A stretch of DNA of 64,000 bases from Clostridiales bacterium (GCA_017551625.1 JAFZLF010000050.1:85271-149270), one strand, 5' to 3'. Shown: positions 53,005-62,629, numbered from the stretch's first letter. Program-made: numbers and translations. Notes: a model not told the origin generated them from the letters alone.

Positions 53005-53867
53005 CCCTTGGTACCTCCCCGGCTGACGCCCTCCATGATCTTCTTGTGGAAAATCAGGAAGAGGATAATAAGGGGCACGGAGATCACGACGACGGCGGCC
53101 ATCATGGCGGGGATATTCTCGCGGCCGAAGCCGTTCTCGCGGATCTCGGAGATGCCGTTACTAACGAGGAAGTACTTCGGGTCGTCGGTGATGAGGCGTG
53201 GCCATACATAGGCGTTCCAGCACTCGATGACCTTCAGGATCACGACGGTGACGATGGTCGGCGAACAGATCGGGACCATGACCTTGAAGAGGTACTTCAG
53301 GTCCGAGGTGCCGTCGACCTTAGCGGCCTTGTAAAGGTCATCGGGGATCTGCTCGAAGTTCTCTTTCAGAAGGTAGATGTAGAAGACCGAGGTCACGGAG
53401 GGGAGGATGAGACCGGTGAAGGTGTTCCGGAGCCCCCAGTTCGTGATGGTCACGAAGTTCGTGATAATGACCAGCTCGGAAGGGATCATCATGAGTGACA
53501 GAAAGAGTGTGAACACGAGGTTCTTCCCGCGGAACTGCAGCCTCGAGAAGGCAAACGCGGCGAAGATGATGACGATCATCATGAGCGCCGTGGTGATCAC
53601 GGTGAAGAGGAAGGTATTGAGGAAGTACCGCCCGAGGGAGACGCCGGTAAAAGCATCGGCGTAGTTCTGCAAGGTCGGGGAGGTCGTGACGAAGCGCGGC
53701 GTGAACTCTGCGTTATAACTTCCGTAGCTCTTGATCGAGGTCAGGATCATCCAGTAGAACGGGAACAGCACGATGATGCCCCACACGGAAAGAAGCGTGT
53801 AGGTGATGATCTTGCGGATCAGGGCGGCGGTCCTGGCTTTCTTACTTATCCGGTCGTAATCGTTCAT
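53001..53867 (-). CDS. Sugar ABC transporter permease, MalG type
   Basis: 288 residues with six membrane spans. The N-terminal part carries PFYWMILTSIKSYGSY; the EAA loop, which docks the ATPase, is EQIPDDLYKAAKVDGTSDLKYLFKVMVPICSP near 190-225 (key part: KAAKVDGTS). The end is HKKIMEGVSRGGTKG, as in MalG proteins. It works with the MalF-type permease 14 bases upstream and the ATPase gene before that. Confidence 0.93.
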   Translation of the reverse strand: MNDYDRISKKARTAALIRKIITYTLLSVWGIIVLFPFYWMILTSIKSYGSYNAEFTPRFVTTSPTLQNYADAFTGVSLGRYFLNTFLFTVITTALMMIVIIFAAFAFSRLQFRGKNLVFTLFLSLMMIPSELVIITNFVTITNWGLRNTFTGLILPSVTSVFYIYLLKENFEQIPDDLYKAAKVDGTSDLKYLFKVMVPICSPTIVTVVILKVIECWNAYVWPRLITDDPKYFLVSNGISEIRENGFGRENIPAMMAAVVVISVPLIILFLIFHKKIMEGVSRGGTKG

Positions 53868-53881
53868 GATGCCACCCCCCC

Positions 53882-54874
53882 TTACCGTATGGATGTCTTC
53901 TTGCTCAGAAGAAGATTGATCACCGTGATGGTAAACACGATGGCAAAGAGGATCAGCGCAGCAGCTGCGGCGTAGGACGGATATCCGCCCGAGTCACCGT
54001 AGAGCATGTCGTAGACGTAGCCGACGATGGTGTTCATGCCGGCGGAATTGAGGTTCGTGCCGAAGATGGCGACCTCGTCGCTATAGGCCTTAAAAGCTCC
54101 GATGAAGCCCGTGATTACGAGATAGAAGATCATAGGGGAGATCATCGGGAGCGTGATGTGCGTGAACTGGCGGAAACGGGAAGTGCCGTCGATCCGAGCG
54201 GCCTTATAGTAGACTTCGTCGACCGAGGCTAGTGCCGAAGTCAGGATCAGGACCTTAAAGGGGAGCACGACCCAGATGGTGTAGAAGCACATCACGAACA
54301 TCTTCGCCCAGTAGGGGCCGTCGATAAAATCGATGGGGCCGGCCTTAAAAATCGAGAGGATCATATTGATGAGACCGTCGGTGTAGGGGGTCTTCTTGAA
54401 CATGATCATGAAGACCAGACCGACAGCCAGGGTATTCGTTACATAGGGAAGGAAGAAGATCGTCTGGAAGACTTCCTTCAGTTTCTTGATGGAATTGAGG
54501 CCCAGCGAGATAAGAAGCGCCAGAAGCGTCGACAGAGGGACCGTGATGATGACGATGATGAACGTGTTCTTTACGGCCTGCAGGAAATACGGATCGTGGA
54601 GAACGTAGGCGTAGTTGAACCAGCCGGTGCCAAACGAGGTCTGGGATGCGGAGTTATAGCCCTCTTCGAAGGAGTAGACCAGTACATCGATCAGAGGATA
54701 TACCATGAAGATCCCGAGGAAAACGAGCGCCGGCAGAAGATACAGCCATGCCTTCAGGCTCTTCAGCTTCGTAAGGGCAGAGGACTTCCGGTATGTGGGC
54801 GCGCCGGAAGACGGCTTTCCTGATGGAATGACCGGGGAGCGGTTCGGTTCCTGTTTCTCGACATTCGCACTCAT
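53882..54874 (-). CDS. Sugar ABC transporter permease, MalF/UgpA type
   Basis: 330 residues. A disordered N-terminal stretch of 35 residues is followed by six membrane spans. LKAWLYLLPALVFLGIFMVY begins the first span; the EAA loop has VDEVYYKAARIDGTSRFRQF, and the end is VINLLLSKKTSIR. It is the partner of the MalG-type permease downstream. The start overlaps the ATPase stop (ATGA), so the subunits are made in step. Confidence 0.93.
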   Translation of the reverse strand: MSANVEKQEPNRSPVIPSGKPSSGAPTYRKSSALTKLKSLKAWLYLLPALVFLGIFMVYPLIDVLVYSFEEGYNSASQTSFGTGWFNYAYVLHDPYFLQAVKNTFIIVIITVPLSTLLALLISLGLNSIKKLKEVFQTIFFLPYVTNTLAVGLVFMIMFKKTPYTDGLINMILSIFKAGPIDFIDGPYWAKMFVMCFYTIWVVLPFKVLILTSALASVDEVYYKAARIDGTSRFRQFTHITLPMISPMIFYLVITGFIGAFKAYSDEVAIFGTNLNSAGMNTIVGYVYDMLYGDSGGYPSYAAAAALILFAIVFTITVINLLLSKKTSIR

Positions 54875-56004
54875 AACAGACGCTCCTGGGATTCCTTCGA
54901 GAAGACGAAGACTTTCTTCGGGTTCAGATCAAAGAAGACTTTTTCGCTGTCCGGATCGATCCTGTTATCGGAGGAGACGATCGCGCGGTGGCGCGTGCCC
55001 TCGATCTCCGACGAGCCGTGGGAGAAGACGACACTGGTATCACGGCCCATGACTTCGATGGCCAGAAGCTTCCCGGAGAAGACACCGGCCTTGCCGTCGA
55101 GGGCGCCGTCCTTTCCTTCACGGAGGACGAAGCCTTCCGGTCGGATACCGATATAGACTTCCTGGTCAGGGGTATCTTTGACATAGTCTTTGCCGAGGAT
55201 CTCCTCGTCACCGATGAGAAGTTTCCCGCCCTCGATCCTGCCGGTAAAGACATTGATCGGCGGAGTTCCGAGGAACTTTGCCACGAAAAGATTCGCGGGC
55301 TGATCGTAGACTTCCTGGGGTTTCCCGATCTGGTGGATGGCGCCGTCCTTCATGACGACGATCAGGTCGGAGATACTCATGGCTTCTTCCTGATCGTGCG
55401 TTACGAAAACCGTAGTGATCTTCGTCTCGTTCTGGATGCGCTTGATCTCTTCTCTGGTCTGGATACGAAGTCTCGCATCGAGGTTCGAGAGAGGTTCGTC
55501 GAGAAGAAGCACACGCGGCATCTTCACGAGTGCGCGGGCGATGGCGACACGTTGCTGCTGACCGCCGCTCATCTCGTTCGGCTTTCGGTCCATCAGCTCC
55601 TCGATCTGTACGATCCTTGCCGCCTCCATGGCCTTTGATTCCATCTGCTCTTTCGTGAGCTTCTGCTCACCCTTTAAGTTCTGCAGGGGGAACATGATAT
55701 TCTTCCTGACGTTCAGGTGCGGATAAAGCGCGTAGCTCTGAAATACCATGCCGACGCCGCGGCTTTCCGCCGGGATGTCGGTGACATCGTCTTCATCGAA
55801 GAAGATGCGTCCCTCCGTAGGTGTCTCCAGACCGCAGATCAGATTCAGCGCAGTGCTTTTGCCACAGCCGGACGGCCCTAAAAGTCCGACGAGTTTCCCG
55901 TCCGGGATCTCGAATGTAAAATGGTCGACGGCAACGACCTCGGCCTTGATCTTCTTATTTCTGTTGGGAAATCTCTTCGTCAGCCCCTCGAAACGGATCT
56001 TCAT
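54871..56004 (-). CDS. Sugar ABC transporter ATP-binding protein, MsmX/UgpC type
   Basis: 377 residues from ATG at 56004 behind AAGGAGG; a longer frame upstream lacks a suitable site. Walker A is LLGPSGCGKSTALN near 38, Q-loop VFQSYALYPHLNV, signature MSGGQQQRVAIARALVK, Walker B LLLDEPLSNLD and switch VTHDQEEAMS. The C-terminal third is an OB/TOBE domain (PPINVFTGRIEGG, then YIGIRPEGF), as in MalK. Proteins of this type can serve several sugar importers. It heads the operon ATPase, MalF, MalG, binding protein, an uncommon order with the binding protein last. Confidence 0.95.
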   Translation of the reverse strand: MKIRFEGLTKRFPNRNKKIKAEVVAVDHFTFEIPDGKLVGLLGPSGCGKSTALNLICGLETPTEGRIFFDEDDVTDIPAESRGVGMVFQSYALYPHLNVRKNIMFPLQNLKGEQKLTKEQMESKAMEAARIVQIEELMDRKPNEMSGGQQQRVAIARALVKMPRVLLLDEPLSNLDARLRIQTREEIKRIQNETKITTVFVTHDQEEAMSISDLIVVMKDGAIHQIGKPQEVYDQPANLFVAKFLGTPPINVFTGRIEGGKLLIGDEEILGKDYVKDTPDQEVYIGIRPEGFVLREGKDGALDGKAGVFSGKLLAIEVMGRDTSVVFSHGSSEIEGTRHRAIVSSDNRIDPDSEKVFFDLNPKKVFVFSKESQERLL

Positions 56005-56161
56005 ATAGAAATCCTCCTTACCCATACCCCTCATGAGTTACTACTAATGTACCACATCTTGAGAGGGAGAGACACAGAGATTTGTGCGAGTGGAGAGTAG
56101 CTGTGGACCGTCTGAGGAGTGGCAGGAGAGGGGCCGGTAGGTAGGAACGTGCCCGGAAGGG

Positions 56162-56191
56162 TTGAGGAGAAGAGTGCTTTTCCTGTAAAAT
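56162..56191 (+). promoter_or_regulatory. Promoter of hydF
   Basis: TTGAGG (56162-56167), 18 bases, TAAAAT (56186-56191), 36 bases before the start codon. The rest of the 56005-56227 gap is the divergent leader of the ABC operon; no other element is clear. Confidence 0.55.
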
Positions 56192-56227
56192 ATGGATATC
56201 CGGTTTTCCTAGGGAGGCTTCGTAGTT

Positions 56228-57436
56228 ATGGATCTTTCATCTACACCACGCGGCGAGCGTATCTATATCGGTTTCTTCGGCATGAGAAATGCCGGCAAAT
56301 CCAGCGTGGTCAATGCATTTACCAATCAGGAGATCGCCATCGTTTCCGACGTGAAGGGAACGACGACCGACCCGGTCTATAAGGCGATGGAACTTCTCCC
56401 GCTGGGTCCGGTCATGATCGTCGATACGCCCGGTATGGATGACGAAGGCGAGCTCGGACTTCTGCGTGTCGAGAAGTGCAAAGAGGTCATGGCGAAGGTC
56501 GATATCGCGATCCTGGTCGTCGATGGAACGATCGGCATGACGGACGGAGACCGCATGCTGAAGAAGATGTTCGAAGAGAGAAATCTCCCCTATGTCACGG
56601 TATATAACAAGCTCGATCTGGTGCAGCAGCGCATCGGAAAGGGCCGTACACGCGAGGTCGCCCAGGACAGCATCTGGGTATCGGCCTCGGATAAGATCAA
56701 CATCACGGACTTAAAGGAAATGGTCGCGCATCTGGTGGTTGATCCGACGAACGGGAGAAAGATCATCGCGGATCTTATCTCCGAGGGGGATATTGTCGTG
56801 CTCGTCACACCGATCGATGAGGCTGCTCCGAAAGGACGACTGATCCTGCCACAGCAGCAGACGCTCCGCGATATTCTGGACAGCGATGCCATCGGTGTCG
56901 TGACGCAGGTCCCGCAGATCCCACAGGTCCTCGTCTCTTTGTCAAAAGCACCGAAGCTCGTCGTGACAGACAGCCAGGCCTTTAAGGAAGTAAATGAACT
57001 CGTGCCGGAGGAGATCCCGCTGACATCGTTCTCGATGCTTTTCGCGCGGTATAAGGGCGACCTCGGTGAGGCGATCATGTCCGCCAAGTATCTCGATACG
57101 CTCGAAAACGGCGCCAGGATCCTGATCTCCGAGGGCTGTACGCATCACCGCCAGTGTAACGATATCGGCACGGTGAAGCTTCCGAAGATGATCGAGAAGA
57201 CTACAGGAAAAGACTTCCACTTCGAGTGGAGCTCCGGAGATTCGTTCCCGGATGACCTCAAGGATTTCGACCTCGTGATCCACTGCGGCGGCTGTATGCT
57301 CAATCCCAGAGAGATGATGCACCGCATCCGTATCTGCCAGAATGCCGGCGTGCCGATCACAAACTACGGCGTGATCCTGGCGCATATGCAGGGGATCCTG
57401 CCGCGAGTATCGGCCCCGCTTCTCGGGAAAAACTGA
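56228..57436 (+). CDS. hydF: [FeFe]-hydrogenase H-cluster maturation GTPase HydF
   Basis: 402 residues. It carries and delivers the di-iron part of the H-cluster to [FeFe]-hydrogenase, working with HydE and HydG. The GTPase domain is N-terminal (GMRNAGKSSVVNAF near 14, TTTDPVYKAME, DTPGMDDEGELG, YNKLDL, VSASDKINI). A dimerisation domain follows, then the cluster-binding domain with EGCTHHRQCNDIG and HCGGCMLNPREM, providing the iron-sulfur Cys. ATG follows AGGGAGG by ten bases. HydE, HydG and hydrogenase genes are not in the window. It supports a hydrogen-making anaerobe. Confidence 0.95.
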   Translation: MDLSSTPRGERIYIGFFGMRNAGKSSVVNAFTNQEIAIVSDVKGTTTDPVYKAMELLPLGPVMIVDTPGMDDEGELGLLRVEKCKEVMAKVDIAILVVDGTIGMTDGDRMLKKMFEERNLPYVTVYNKLDLVQQRIGKGRTREVAQDSIWVSASDKINITDLKEMVAHLVVDPTNGRKIIADLISEGDIVVLVTPIDEAAPKGRLILPQQQTLRDILDSDAIGVVTQVPQIPQVLVSLSKAPKLVVTDSQAFKEVNELVPEEIPLTSFSMLFARYKGDLGEAIMSAKYLDTLENGARILISEGCTHHRQCNDIGTVKLPKMIEKTTGKDFHFEWSSGDSFPDDLKDFDLVIHCGGCMLNPREMMHRIRICQNAGVPITNYGVILAHMQGILPRVSAPLLGKN

Positions 57437-57519
57437 TCAGCATGTAAGATTCGTACCGTTTTTCTGTTTATATGTGTGAAGGCACATAGAAGCTTCCGTA
57501 TTTCAGGGAGGTGGGCAGG

Positions 57520-58008
57520 ATGAAAAGAATCAGACTTCGTAACACATTACTATTTATCGGCATAATCACCATTCTCGTTTTCAGCTTCGGCTGTGCGAAA
57601 GCGGCGGTTTCCTCTTCGAAAGATACGATCCCGCGTGAGAAGGTGGTCACGAGGCCGGAGGGCACTTCTTCCGGTGAGTATCAGGACGTATTCTGGCAGC
57701 CGACTACAGACGCGGACGGACGTGGACCGACTGGTCTGCCTGCAGGCGTTTTTGAACCGCAGATCATGATCAACGGGAAAATCTATACCTATCGCTACGA
57801 TGGTGAACGGGTCCTCCCGGATGGATATTCGGAGATCGGGAAACTACTGGAAGTCAACGATTATCGGATCCCCGAGAGAGATTTCTGCGGAGCCGGAGGA
57901 GGCATGTTCATGGCATCCGGCCAGAGCATATATGCTACTGAAGGTGACGATACAGTGATCTATGTGAAAATTGAAGATAAGTATTACGCGTTCCGGTGTG
58001 AGGAATAA
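57520..58008 (+). CDS. Small lipoprotein of unknown function
   Basis: 162 residues from ATG 57520 behind CAGGGAGGTGG; an in-frame GTG three codons earlier overlaps the ribosome binding site. The lipobox is FSFGC near 25. The mature part is short and beta-rich, with MINGKIYTYRYDGERVLPDG, a Gly-rich CGAGGGMFMASG segment, then IYVKIEDKYYAFRC. It resembles small extracytoplasmic proteins common in Clostridia, but I cannot place it in a family. It is convergent with the nucleotidyltransferase gene. Confidence 0.75.
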   Translation: MKRIRLRNTLLFIGIITILVFSFGCAKAAVSSSKDTIPREKVVTRPEGTSSGEYQDVFWQPTTDADGRGPTGLPAGVFEPQIMINGKIYTYRYDGERVLPDGYSEIGKLLEVNDYRIPERDFCGAGGGMFMASGQSIYATEGDDTVIYVKIEDKYYAFRCEE

Positions 58009-58036
58009 TAGCATCAAGTAGGATTAGTCGAACTGG

Positions 58037-58843
58037 TCATTTTTCAGAGTTGTTTTGAGATGTATCGCTTGGGGACAATTGAGCATCATCTTTCTTCTTT
58101 TCTCCAAGAGAGGTGAGGATGGAGGCGCGGGATGATTTCTGAAACATCTTCTGAGTTATGCTGGTGAAATTTGACTTTTTTACATGGCCGGGATTATCGT
58201 GTTCATACTGTGTCAGTAAAGTTCTGGTTTCTCTCTCGCTTTTAGCTATCTGACTATACAACTGTGAAAAATTACCGTCTTTTAAGATGTTCTCCAAAAA
58301 GATAGCGGATGATTCCGGAAGAACATCGAGAGAGCCATAGAGGTCGCAGACTGCGGCATGGATCCTCTCTTCTGTTATAGGACAGTTTCTCTTCTCGTGA
58401 TCAGCAAGAATGCCAAGAACATCGGAGAGATCATTCTTGTATAGTCGTCCTGAACGAAGCTTCATGGCGATCAGGTATTCAGCAGAAATCGTACGAATTA
58501 CCACTATGTTTGAATATGTTCTATAATATTTCGAAAACTCAAGAAGCTTGGGAGTATATGAATCCGTATTGGTAAAATCTGAATTCAACCACCCATCGGG
58601 AAGGTCATACTGATCGCGTACGCGACTGATGGCGTCATGCATCCCAGAGGCTGCCAGGATCAAGGCATCTATGTCGGTAGTCATGTCTCTAAAACCATAG
58701 TTCAGAAGAACAGAAGCACCACCAATGATGACCATTTCAGCAGGCATCCCTTTTCCAACGAGTTTGCGGTACTCTTTGGCGACGGCTTTCAGATATTGGT
58801 CCAGATTTGCTTTTGTGAACTCAAACACTCTGTCAGATGACAT
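58037..58843 (-). CDS. Nucleotidyltransferase (DUF6036/AbiEii-like), candidate toxin
   Basis: 268 residues from ATG at 58843; a GTG one codon earlier is also in frame. Near residues 40-65 it has VIIGGASVLLNYGFRDMTTD followed by IDAL: the GG-x9-DxD pattern of minimal nucleotidyltransferases. A helical region with SAEYLIAMKLRSGRLYKNDL and DVLGIL follows, typical of DUF6036 and AbiEii proteins, in which the Lys/Asp residues complete the active site. It overlaps the XRE gene by 11 bases. Such pairs act as toxin-antitoxin or phage-defence modules (AbiE, MenAT-like); here this is inferred from layout. Confidence 0.8.
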   Translation of the reverse strand: MSSDRVFEFTKANLDQYLKAVAKEYRKLVGKGMPAEMVIIGGASVLLNYGFRDMTTDIDALILAASGMHDAISRVRDQYDLPDGWLNSDFTNTDSYTPKLLEFSKYYRTYSNIVVIRTISAEYLIAMKLRSGRLYKNDLSDVLGILADHEKRNCPITEERIHAAVCDLYGSLDVLPESSAIFLENILKDGNFSQLYSQIAKSERETRTLLTQYEHDNPGHVKKSNFTSITQKMFQKSSRASILTSLGEKKKDDAQLSPSDTSQNNSEK

Positions 58844-59402
58844 CACGTACCTCGCTTTCTACGATGTTGAATCTCATGAATTCCGGGATGGCTGTTTCTT
58901 CCGCTTTCTTTAATACGGTCTTATCCTTTGACGCTTCCGCGAGCGCACGGATACCGGCGGGATAGATCTTGCTCTTTAGTGTGCGCTGGCGAAGATCATC
59001 ATACTCTTCACAGAGAGGAATACTGTTCTCTCTGCTGATGTAGTCAAGCATGGCCAGGAGATAAAGGCTTTCCGGATACCATTGTCTCTCGTAGAATACG
59101 CGGATATCGTCACTTTTCAGAACGTCTATGACAAAGTCAATGTCCCCCAATTCCTTAAGACGGTGGCAGACTGTACTCTTGAAGTTTTCGAAATACGGGC
59201 GTTTGATCATATAAGGTTCCAGCAGTTCCTCCATTGAAACATCAAGTGCGCGGGCGAGCCGGTATACGGTCTCGGCGCTACAGTTGACCAGCAGGACTTT
59301 GCCATTAAAGATATCACTAAGCGTGGAATAAGGAACTTCACACATTTTAGAGAGTCTGTAAATGCTTATATTCTTGGTTTTTAACACATCCTGTATCGTC
59401 AT
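58833..59402 (-). CDS. XRE-family regulator, candidate antitoxin
   Basis: 189 residues behind AGGTGA. HTH near 1-60: TIQDVLKTKNISIYRLSKMC, then VPYSTLSDIFNGK. The C-terminal 120 residues are helical and include VCHRLKELGDIDFVIDVL and SLYLLAMLDYISRENSIPLC. It precedes and overlaps the nucleotidyltransferase gene, the order expected when the antitoxin is made first. A 26-bp perfect palindrome covers its promoter, so self-repression is likely. The leader is only about 17 bases. Confidence 0.85.
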   Translation of the reverse strand: MTIQDVLKTKNISIYRLSKMCEVPYSTLSDIFNGKVLLVNCSAETVYRLARALDVSMEELLEPYMIKRPYFENFKSTVCHRLKELGDIDFVIDVLKSDDIRVFYERQWYPESLYLLAMLDYISRENSIPLCEEYDDLRQRTLKSKIYPAGIRALAEASKDKTVLKKAEETAIPEFMRFNIVESEVRDVI

Positions 59403-59424
59403 CTGACATCACCTGCCTTAAAAC

Positions 59425-59454
59425 AATTATAACGGTGCACCGTTATAATTTCAA
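59425..59454 (-). promoter_or_regulatory. Promoter inside a 26-bp perfect palindrome
   Basis: The palindrome spans 59425-59450 (half-site AATTATAACGGTG, centred at TGCA). On the minus strand TTGAAA (plus 59449-59454), a 17-base spacer and TATAAT (plus 59426-59431) overlap it completely. Binding by the XRE protein would block RNA polymerase. Confidence 0.8.
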
Positions 59455-59519
59455 CAGACTTATACAGTATGTTTCTACTATGAAACCAGCAAAAGATAAC
59501 AAAAGAGAATAACAGAAAG

Positions 59520-60431
59520 TTATTTATGCCAGGAAACGTTGCCGGGATCGAAGGCATCGATCTCGTCGGAGAGCTCGTCTTCGAAGGCGGGGAGGTCTGA
59601 AACAGCCTGTGCAGAATCTGCGCTCACGGAATGAGAGGGGAGTTCCTGTGACTGTGTCTCGACTTCGCTGCCGGAAGTCAGCACTTCGGGGGCGGATGAG
59701 AGTGTCCCCATTGGCGGAAGCCCTGGTGTTGAAGAGGTGCTGCCGACAAGTGGAAGCCCGGATTTGGGGGCGTCTTTGTCATTGCCTGTTTTGTCGTCAG
59801 GAGGATCCTGCTCTTTTGAGACTGAGGCTTCGATGGCCTTCGCACGTTTGTGATTTCCGATCTCTTTGATGATCTTGTCCAGGAGTCCGATGAAGCATCC
59901 CAGGAAAAGAAGAGCAAAGAGGCAGCATACTACGATCACCGCGGTGTTCTTGTGGATCGAGTTGTCCTGCAGTGCCTGTTTATAGTCTTCCCAGGCTTCC
60001 TCTGTGGTCTGATCGTCGTAGGTGGAGATGAACATATCATATGTGCCGGAACGGTAGGTATTCAGGCAGTACATGGTGTCGGAAGGTTCATTCTTATAGA
60101 GATATTCCATCTCCTGAAAGCGGGATTTGGTGACCGGAGCCGTAAGGACAGTTCCATCGTTTTCGGAAATGAGAATGACATTATAGCCGTCAGTATCACT
60201 TACCCCGCTGATATAGCAGTTGATCGTGCCGTATGGGTAGAATTCGTCGTAGCTTCCTGTATTCGGGAAGAAGATGAAAAAGAGGATGATGGCGAACATG
60301 ATGACGCCGGCCAGGGCCAGAAACGACAGTATGCAAAGGGCGGTGATGTACTGACTGAAAGTGGCGGGCTCGATCGTTTCGCCGTTCTTGGCCATTTGAT
60401 AGCGTTTGTACCAGAACCACCACCAGATCAT
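59520..60431 (-). CDS. Two-span membrane protein of unknown function
   Basis: 303 residues. The start WWWFWYKRYQMAKNG is followed by one membrane span (about 31-55), an outer domain of about 95 residues (GTINCYISGVSDTDGYNVIL, SRFQEMEYLYKN), a second span (about 158-180) and a cytoplasmic Ser/Pro/Thr-rich tail of 120 residues with no regular structure. I do not recognise it. It lies 44 bases after the V-ATPase D gene on the same strand and could be co-transcribed, but shows no link in sequence to that enzyme. Confidence 0.7.
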   Translation of the reverse strand: MIWWWFWYKRYQMAKNGETIEPATFSQYITALCILSFLALAGVIMFAIILFFIFFPNTGSYDEFYPYGTINCYISGVSDTDGYNVILISENDGTVLTAPVTKSRFQEMEYLYKNEPSDTMYCLNTYRSGTYDMFISTYDDQTTEEAWEDYKQALQDNSIHKNTAVIVVCCLFALLFLGCFIGLLDKIIKEIGNHKRAKAIEASVSKEQDPPDDKTGNDKDAPKSGLPLVGSTSSTPGLPPMGTLSSAPEVLTSGSEVETQSQELPSHSVSADSAQAVSDLPAFEDELSDEIDAFDPGNVSWHK

Positions 60432-60475
60432 AGAATGCTTACCTGCTTGCTTTACCTAAAAGATGGACGGAAGAA

Positions 60476-61171
60476 TCAGTTCTCTTCATCCATTTGAGCG
60501 TCCAGTTCCTGATTTCGAGCCTGACGCTCACGGATGGTCTTCTCGATCATCATGTCCTTGACCTTCATAAGACGTGTGGTCGCGGAACGCTCACTCTCGT
60601 CGAGCTTCATGGTGATGTAGCGGATCTTTTCTTCGTAGTCCGGGATCATGACGTGCTCGAGGGCGTTAACACGACGGCGTGTCTTCTCGATCTCGGATGC
60701 CATGAGCTGGCACTTCTTCTCGATCTCGGCCAGGGCGATGAGATCCGGCATGATGTCCGACAGAGCGAGGATCGCGTCATCGAGGTCGATCGGGGTGAAG
60801 GAGTAACCGTAAGAATAGATATCGCCTTCGTCAGCGGTCTTGTACTGGGCTTTAAATACCGGCACCTTGACGCTCATGACGTTCTTCTCAGAGACCTCGA
60901 GAGACATGCTCTGCTTGTGGTACATCATGGCGACGGCGATCGCCTGATTCGACATCAGGGAACGGGCGACGGACATGTGCTGGTTCGCGACCTCGAGCTT
61001 CGCCTCCACTTCGCGGCGGATGCGCTTATTCTCGCGCACGGCTTCGAGGAACTGGCGCATGAGTTCGTCGCGCTTATCCTTCAGGAGCTTGTGTCCGCGG
61101 CGCGCAGTAACCAGACGCTTCTTGAGGCGTGTCAGTTCCATTCTGGTAGGATTAACATTCGCGGTTGCCAT
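60476..61171 (-). CDS. ntpD: V-type ATP synthase subunit D
   Basis: 231 residues. It is the central rotor stalk of the V/A-type ATPase. Two long helices pair as a coiled coil: PTRMELTRLKKRLVTARRGH, LKDKRDELM, then at the end KTRRRVNALEHVMIPDYEE and DESERSATTRLMKVKDMM. The middle domain lies near 100-150. The order A, B, D on the minus strand is normal for clostridial V-ATPase operons. A 14-bp hairpin separates it from the B gene. Confidence 0.95.
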   Translation of the reverse strand: MATANVNPTRMELTRLKKRLVTARRGHKLLKDKRDELMRQFLEAVRENKRIRREVEAKLEVANQHMSVARSLMSNQAIAVAMMYHKQSMSLEVSEKNVMSVKVPVFKAQYKTADEGDIYSYGYSFTPIDLDDAILALSDIMPDLIALAEIEKKCQLMASEIEKTRRRVNALEHVMIPDYEEKIRYITMKLDESERSATTRLMKVKDMMIEKTIRERQARNQELDAQMDEEN

Positions 61172-61206
61172 GTATTCTTTCGTCCTGCTTCCTAGTCATG
61201 ATTCCG

Positions 61207-61239
61207 CTCGAAAAGCACTGTGTTTCAGTGCTTTTCGAG
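61207..61239 (-). promoter_or_regulatory. 14-bp perfect hairpin between V-ATPase B and D genes
   Basis: CTCGAAAAGCACTG and its exact complement surround a 5-base loop, 11 bases after the B stop. No T-run follows outside the stem, so it is more likely an mRNA-stability or processing element than a full terminator. Confidence 0.6.
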
Positions 61240-61249
61240 AAGAACCGGT

Positions 61250-62626
61250 TTACTTCTTTTCGTCGTAGTACTTATCGAGGAGCTTGTCGCTGATACGCTT
61301 GTGCTCGGATCTCGGGAGAATGCGGAGGAGCTTCCAGCCGAGGTCGAGTGTCTCCTCGATGTCACGGTCTTTATTGAAACCCTGGGATACATATTCTTTC
61401 TCAAATGCATCGGAGAACTTCGCGTAGAGCTTATCCATGTCGGTCAGCGCGGCTTCACCGAGGATGACCATGAGTTCCTTCGCCTCTTTACCACGGGCGT
61501 AAGCCGAGAAGAGCTGGTTCATGGTGTTACTGTGATCCTCACGGGTCTTGCCTTCGCCGATACCCTTATCCTTCAGACGGGACAGGGACGGCAGAACGTC
61601 GATCGGCGGCATGATGCCCTTTCTATAGAGCTCACGGGAGAGGATGACCTGTCCCTCTGTGATATAACCGGTAAGGTCAGGGATCGGGTGGGTCTTATCG
61701 TCCTCAGGCATGGTCAGGATCGGGATCATGGTGATGGAGCCGCTCTTGCCCTTCTGACGGCCGGCTCTCTCATACAGGGACGCGAGGTCGGTGTACATGT
61801 AGCCCGGATAACCACGACGGCCCGGAACCTCTTTACGCGCGGCGGAAACCTCACGGAGCGCGTCGGCGTAGTTCGTAATATCGGTGAGGATGACCAGAAC
61901 GTGCATGTCGAGGTCGAAGGCCAGATATTCGGCAGCGGTCAGCGCCATACGCGGGGTCGCGATACGCTCGACGGCCGGGTCATTTGCCAGGTTAATGAAA
62001 AGCACTGTTCTGTCGATCGCGCCGGTCTCCTTGAAACTGTCCATGAAGAAGTTTGCTTCTTCGAAGGTGATACCGATCGCGGCGAATACTACGGCGAACT
62101 TCTCATCGGTACCTCTAACCTTCGCCTGACGGGCGATCTGGGCAGCGAGGTTCGCATGCGGAAGACCGGATGCGGAGAAGATCGGGAGTTTCTGTCCACG
62201 TACGAGGGTGTTGAGGCCATCGATCGCGGAAACGCCGGTCTGGATAAACTCATTCGGGAAGTTTCTGGCGGCCGGGTTCATCGGGAGACCGTTAACATCG
62301 AGTCTCTTATCCGGGATGATCTCCGGGCCGTCATCGATCGGACGGCCGAGACCGTCGAATACACGACCGAGCATGTCCTTCGATACCGGAAGCTCCATCT
62401 GCTTTCCTGAGAATCTTACCTTACTGTCGGCGAGGTTGATGCCCGCGCCGCTCTCGAAGAGCTGTACGAGGGCGTTGGTGCCGTCGATCTCGAGAACACG
62501 GCAGCGGCGCTTCTCGCCATTAGCGAGCTCGATCTCACCAAGCTCGTTATAACTTACATCCGTGACACCACGGACCATCATCAGCGGTCCTGCGACTTCA
62601 CTTATGGTACGGTACTCTTTTGCCAT
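61250..62626 (-). CDS. ntpB: V-type ATP synthase subunit B
   Basis: 458 residues. It is the non-catalytic nucleotide-binding subunit of the A3B3 head. Motifs are [46 protein letters not shown] (in place of a P-loop: [20 protein letters not shown]), [38 protein letters not shown] and [20 protein letters not shown]. The start is three bases after the A subunit stop. The complex probably pumps protons or sodium at the cost of ATP, or makes ATP from the gradient. Confidence 0.97.
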   Translation of the reverse strand: MAKEYRTISEVAGPLMMVRGVTDVSYNELGEIELANGEKRRCRVLEIDGTNALVQLFESGAGINLADSKVRFSGKQMELPVSKDMLGRVFDGLGRPIDDGPEIIPDKRLDVNGLPMNPAARNFPNEFIQTGVSAIDGLNTLVRGQKLPIFSASGLPHANLAAQIARQAKVRGTDEKFAVVFAAIGITFEEANFFMDSFKETGAIDRTVLFINLANDPAVERIATPRMALTAAEYLAFDLDMHVLVILTDITNYADALREVSAARKEVPGRRGYPGYMYTDLASLYERAGRQKGKSGSITMIPILTMPEDDKTHPIPDLTGYITEGQVILSRELYRKGIMPPIDVLPSLSRLKDKGIGEGKTREDHSNTMNQLFSAYARGKEAKELMVILGEAALTDMDKLYAKFSDAFEKEYVSQGFNKDRDIEETLDLGWKLLRILPRSEHKRISDKLLDKYYDEKK

Positions 62627-62629
62627 GTC

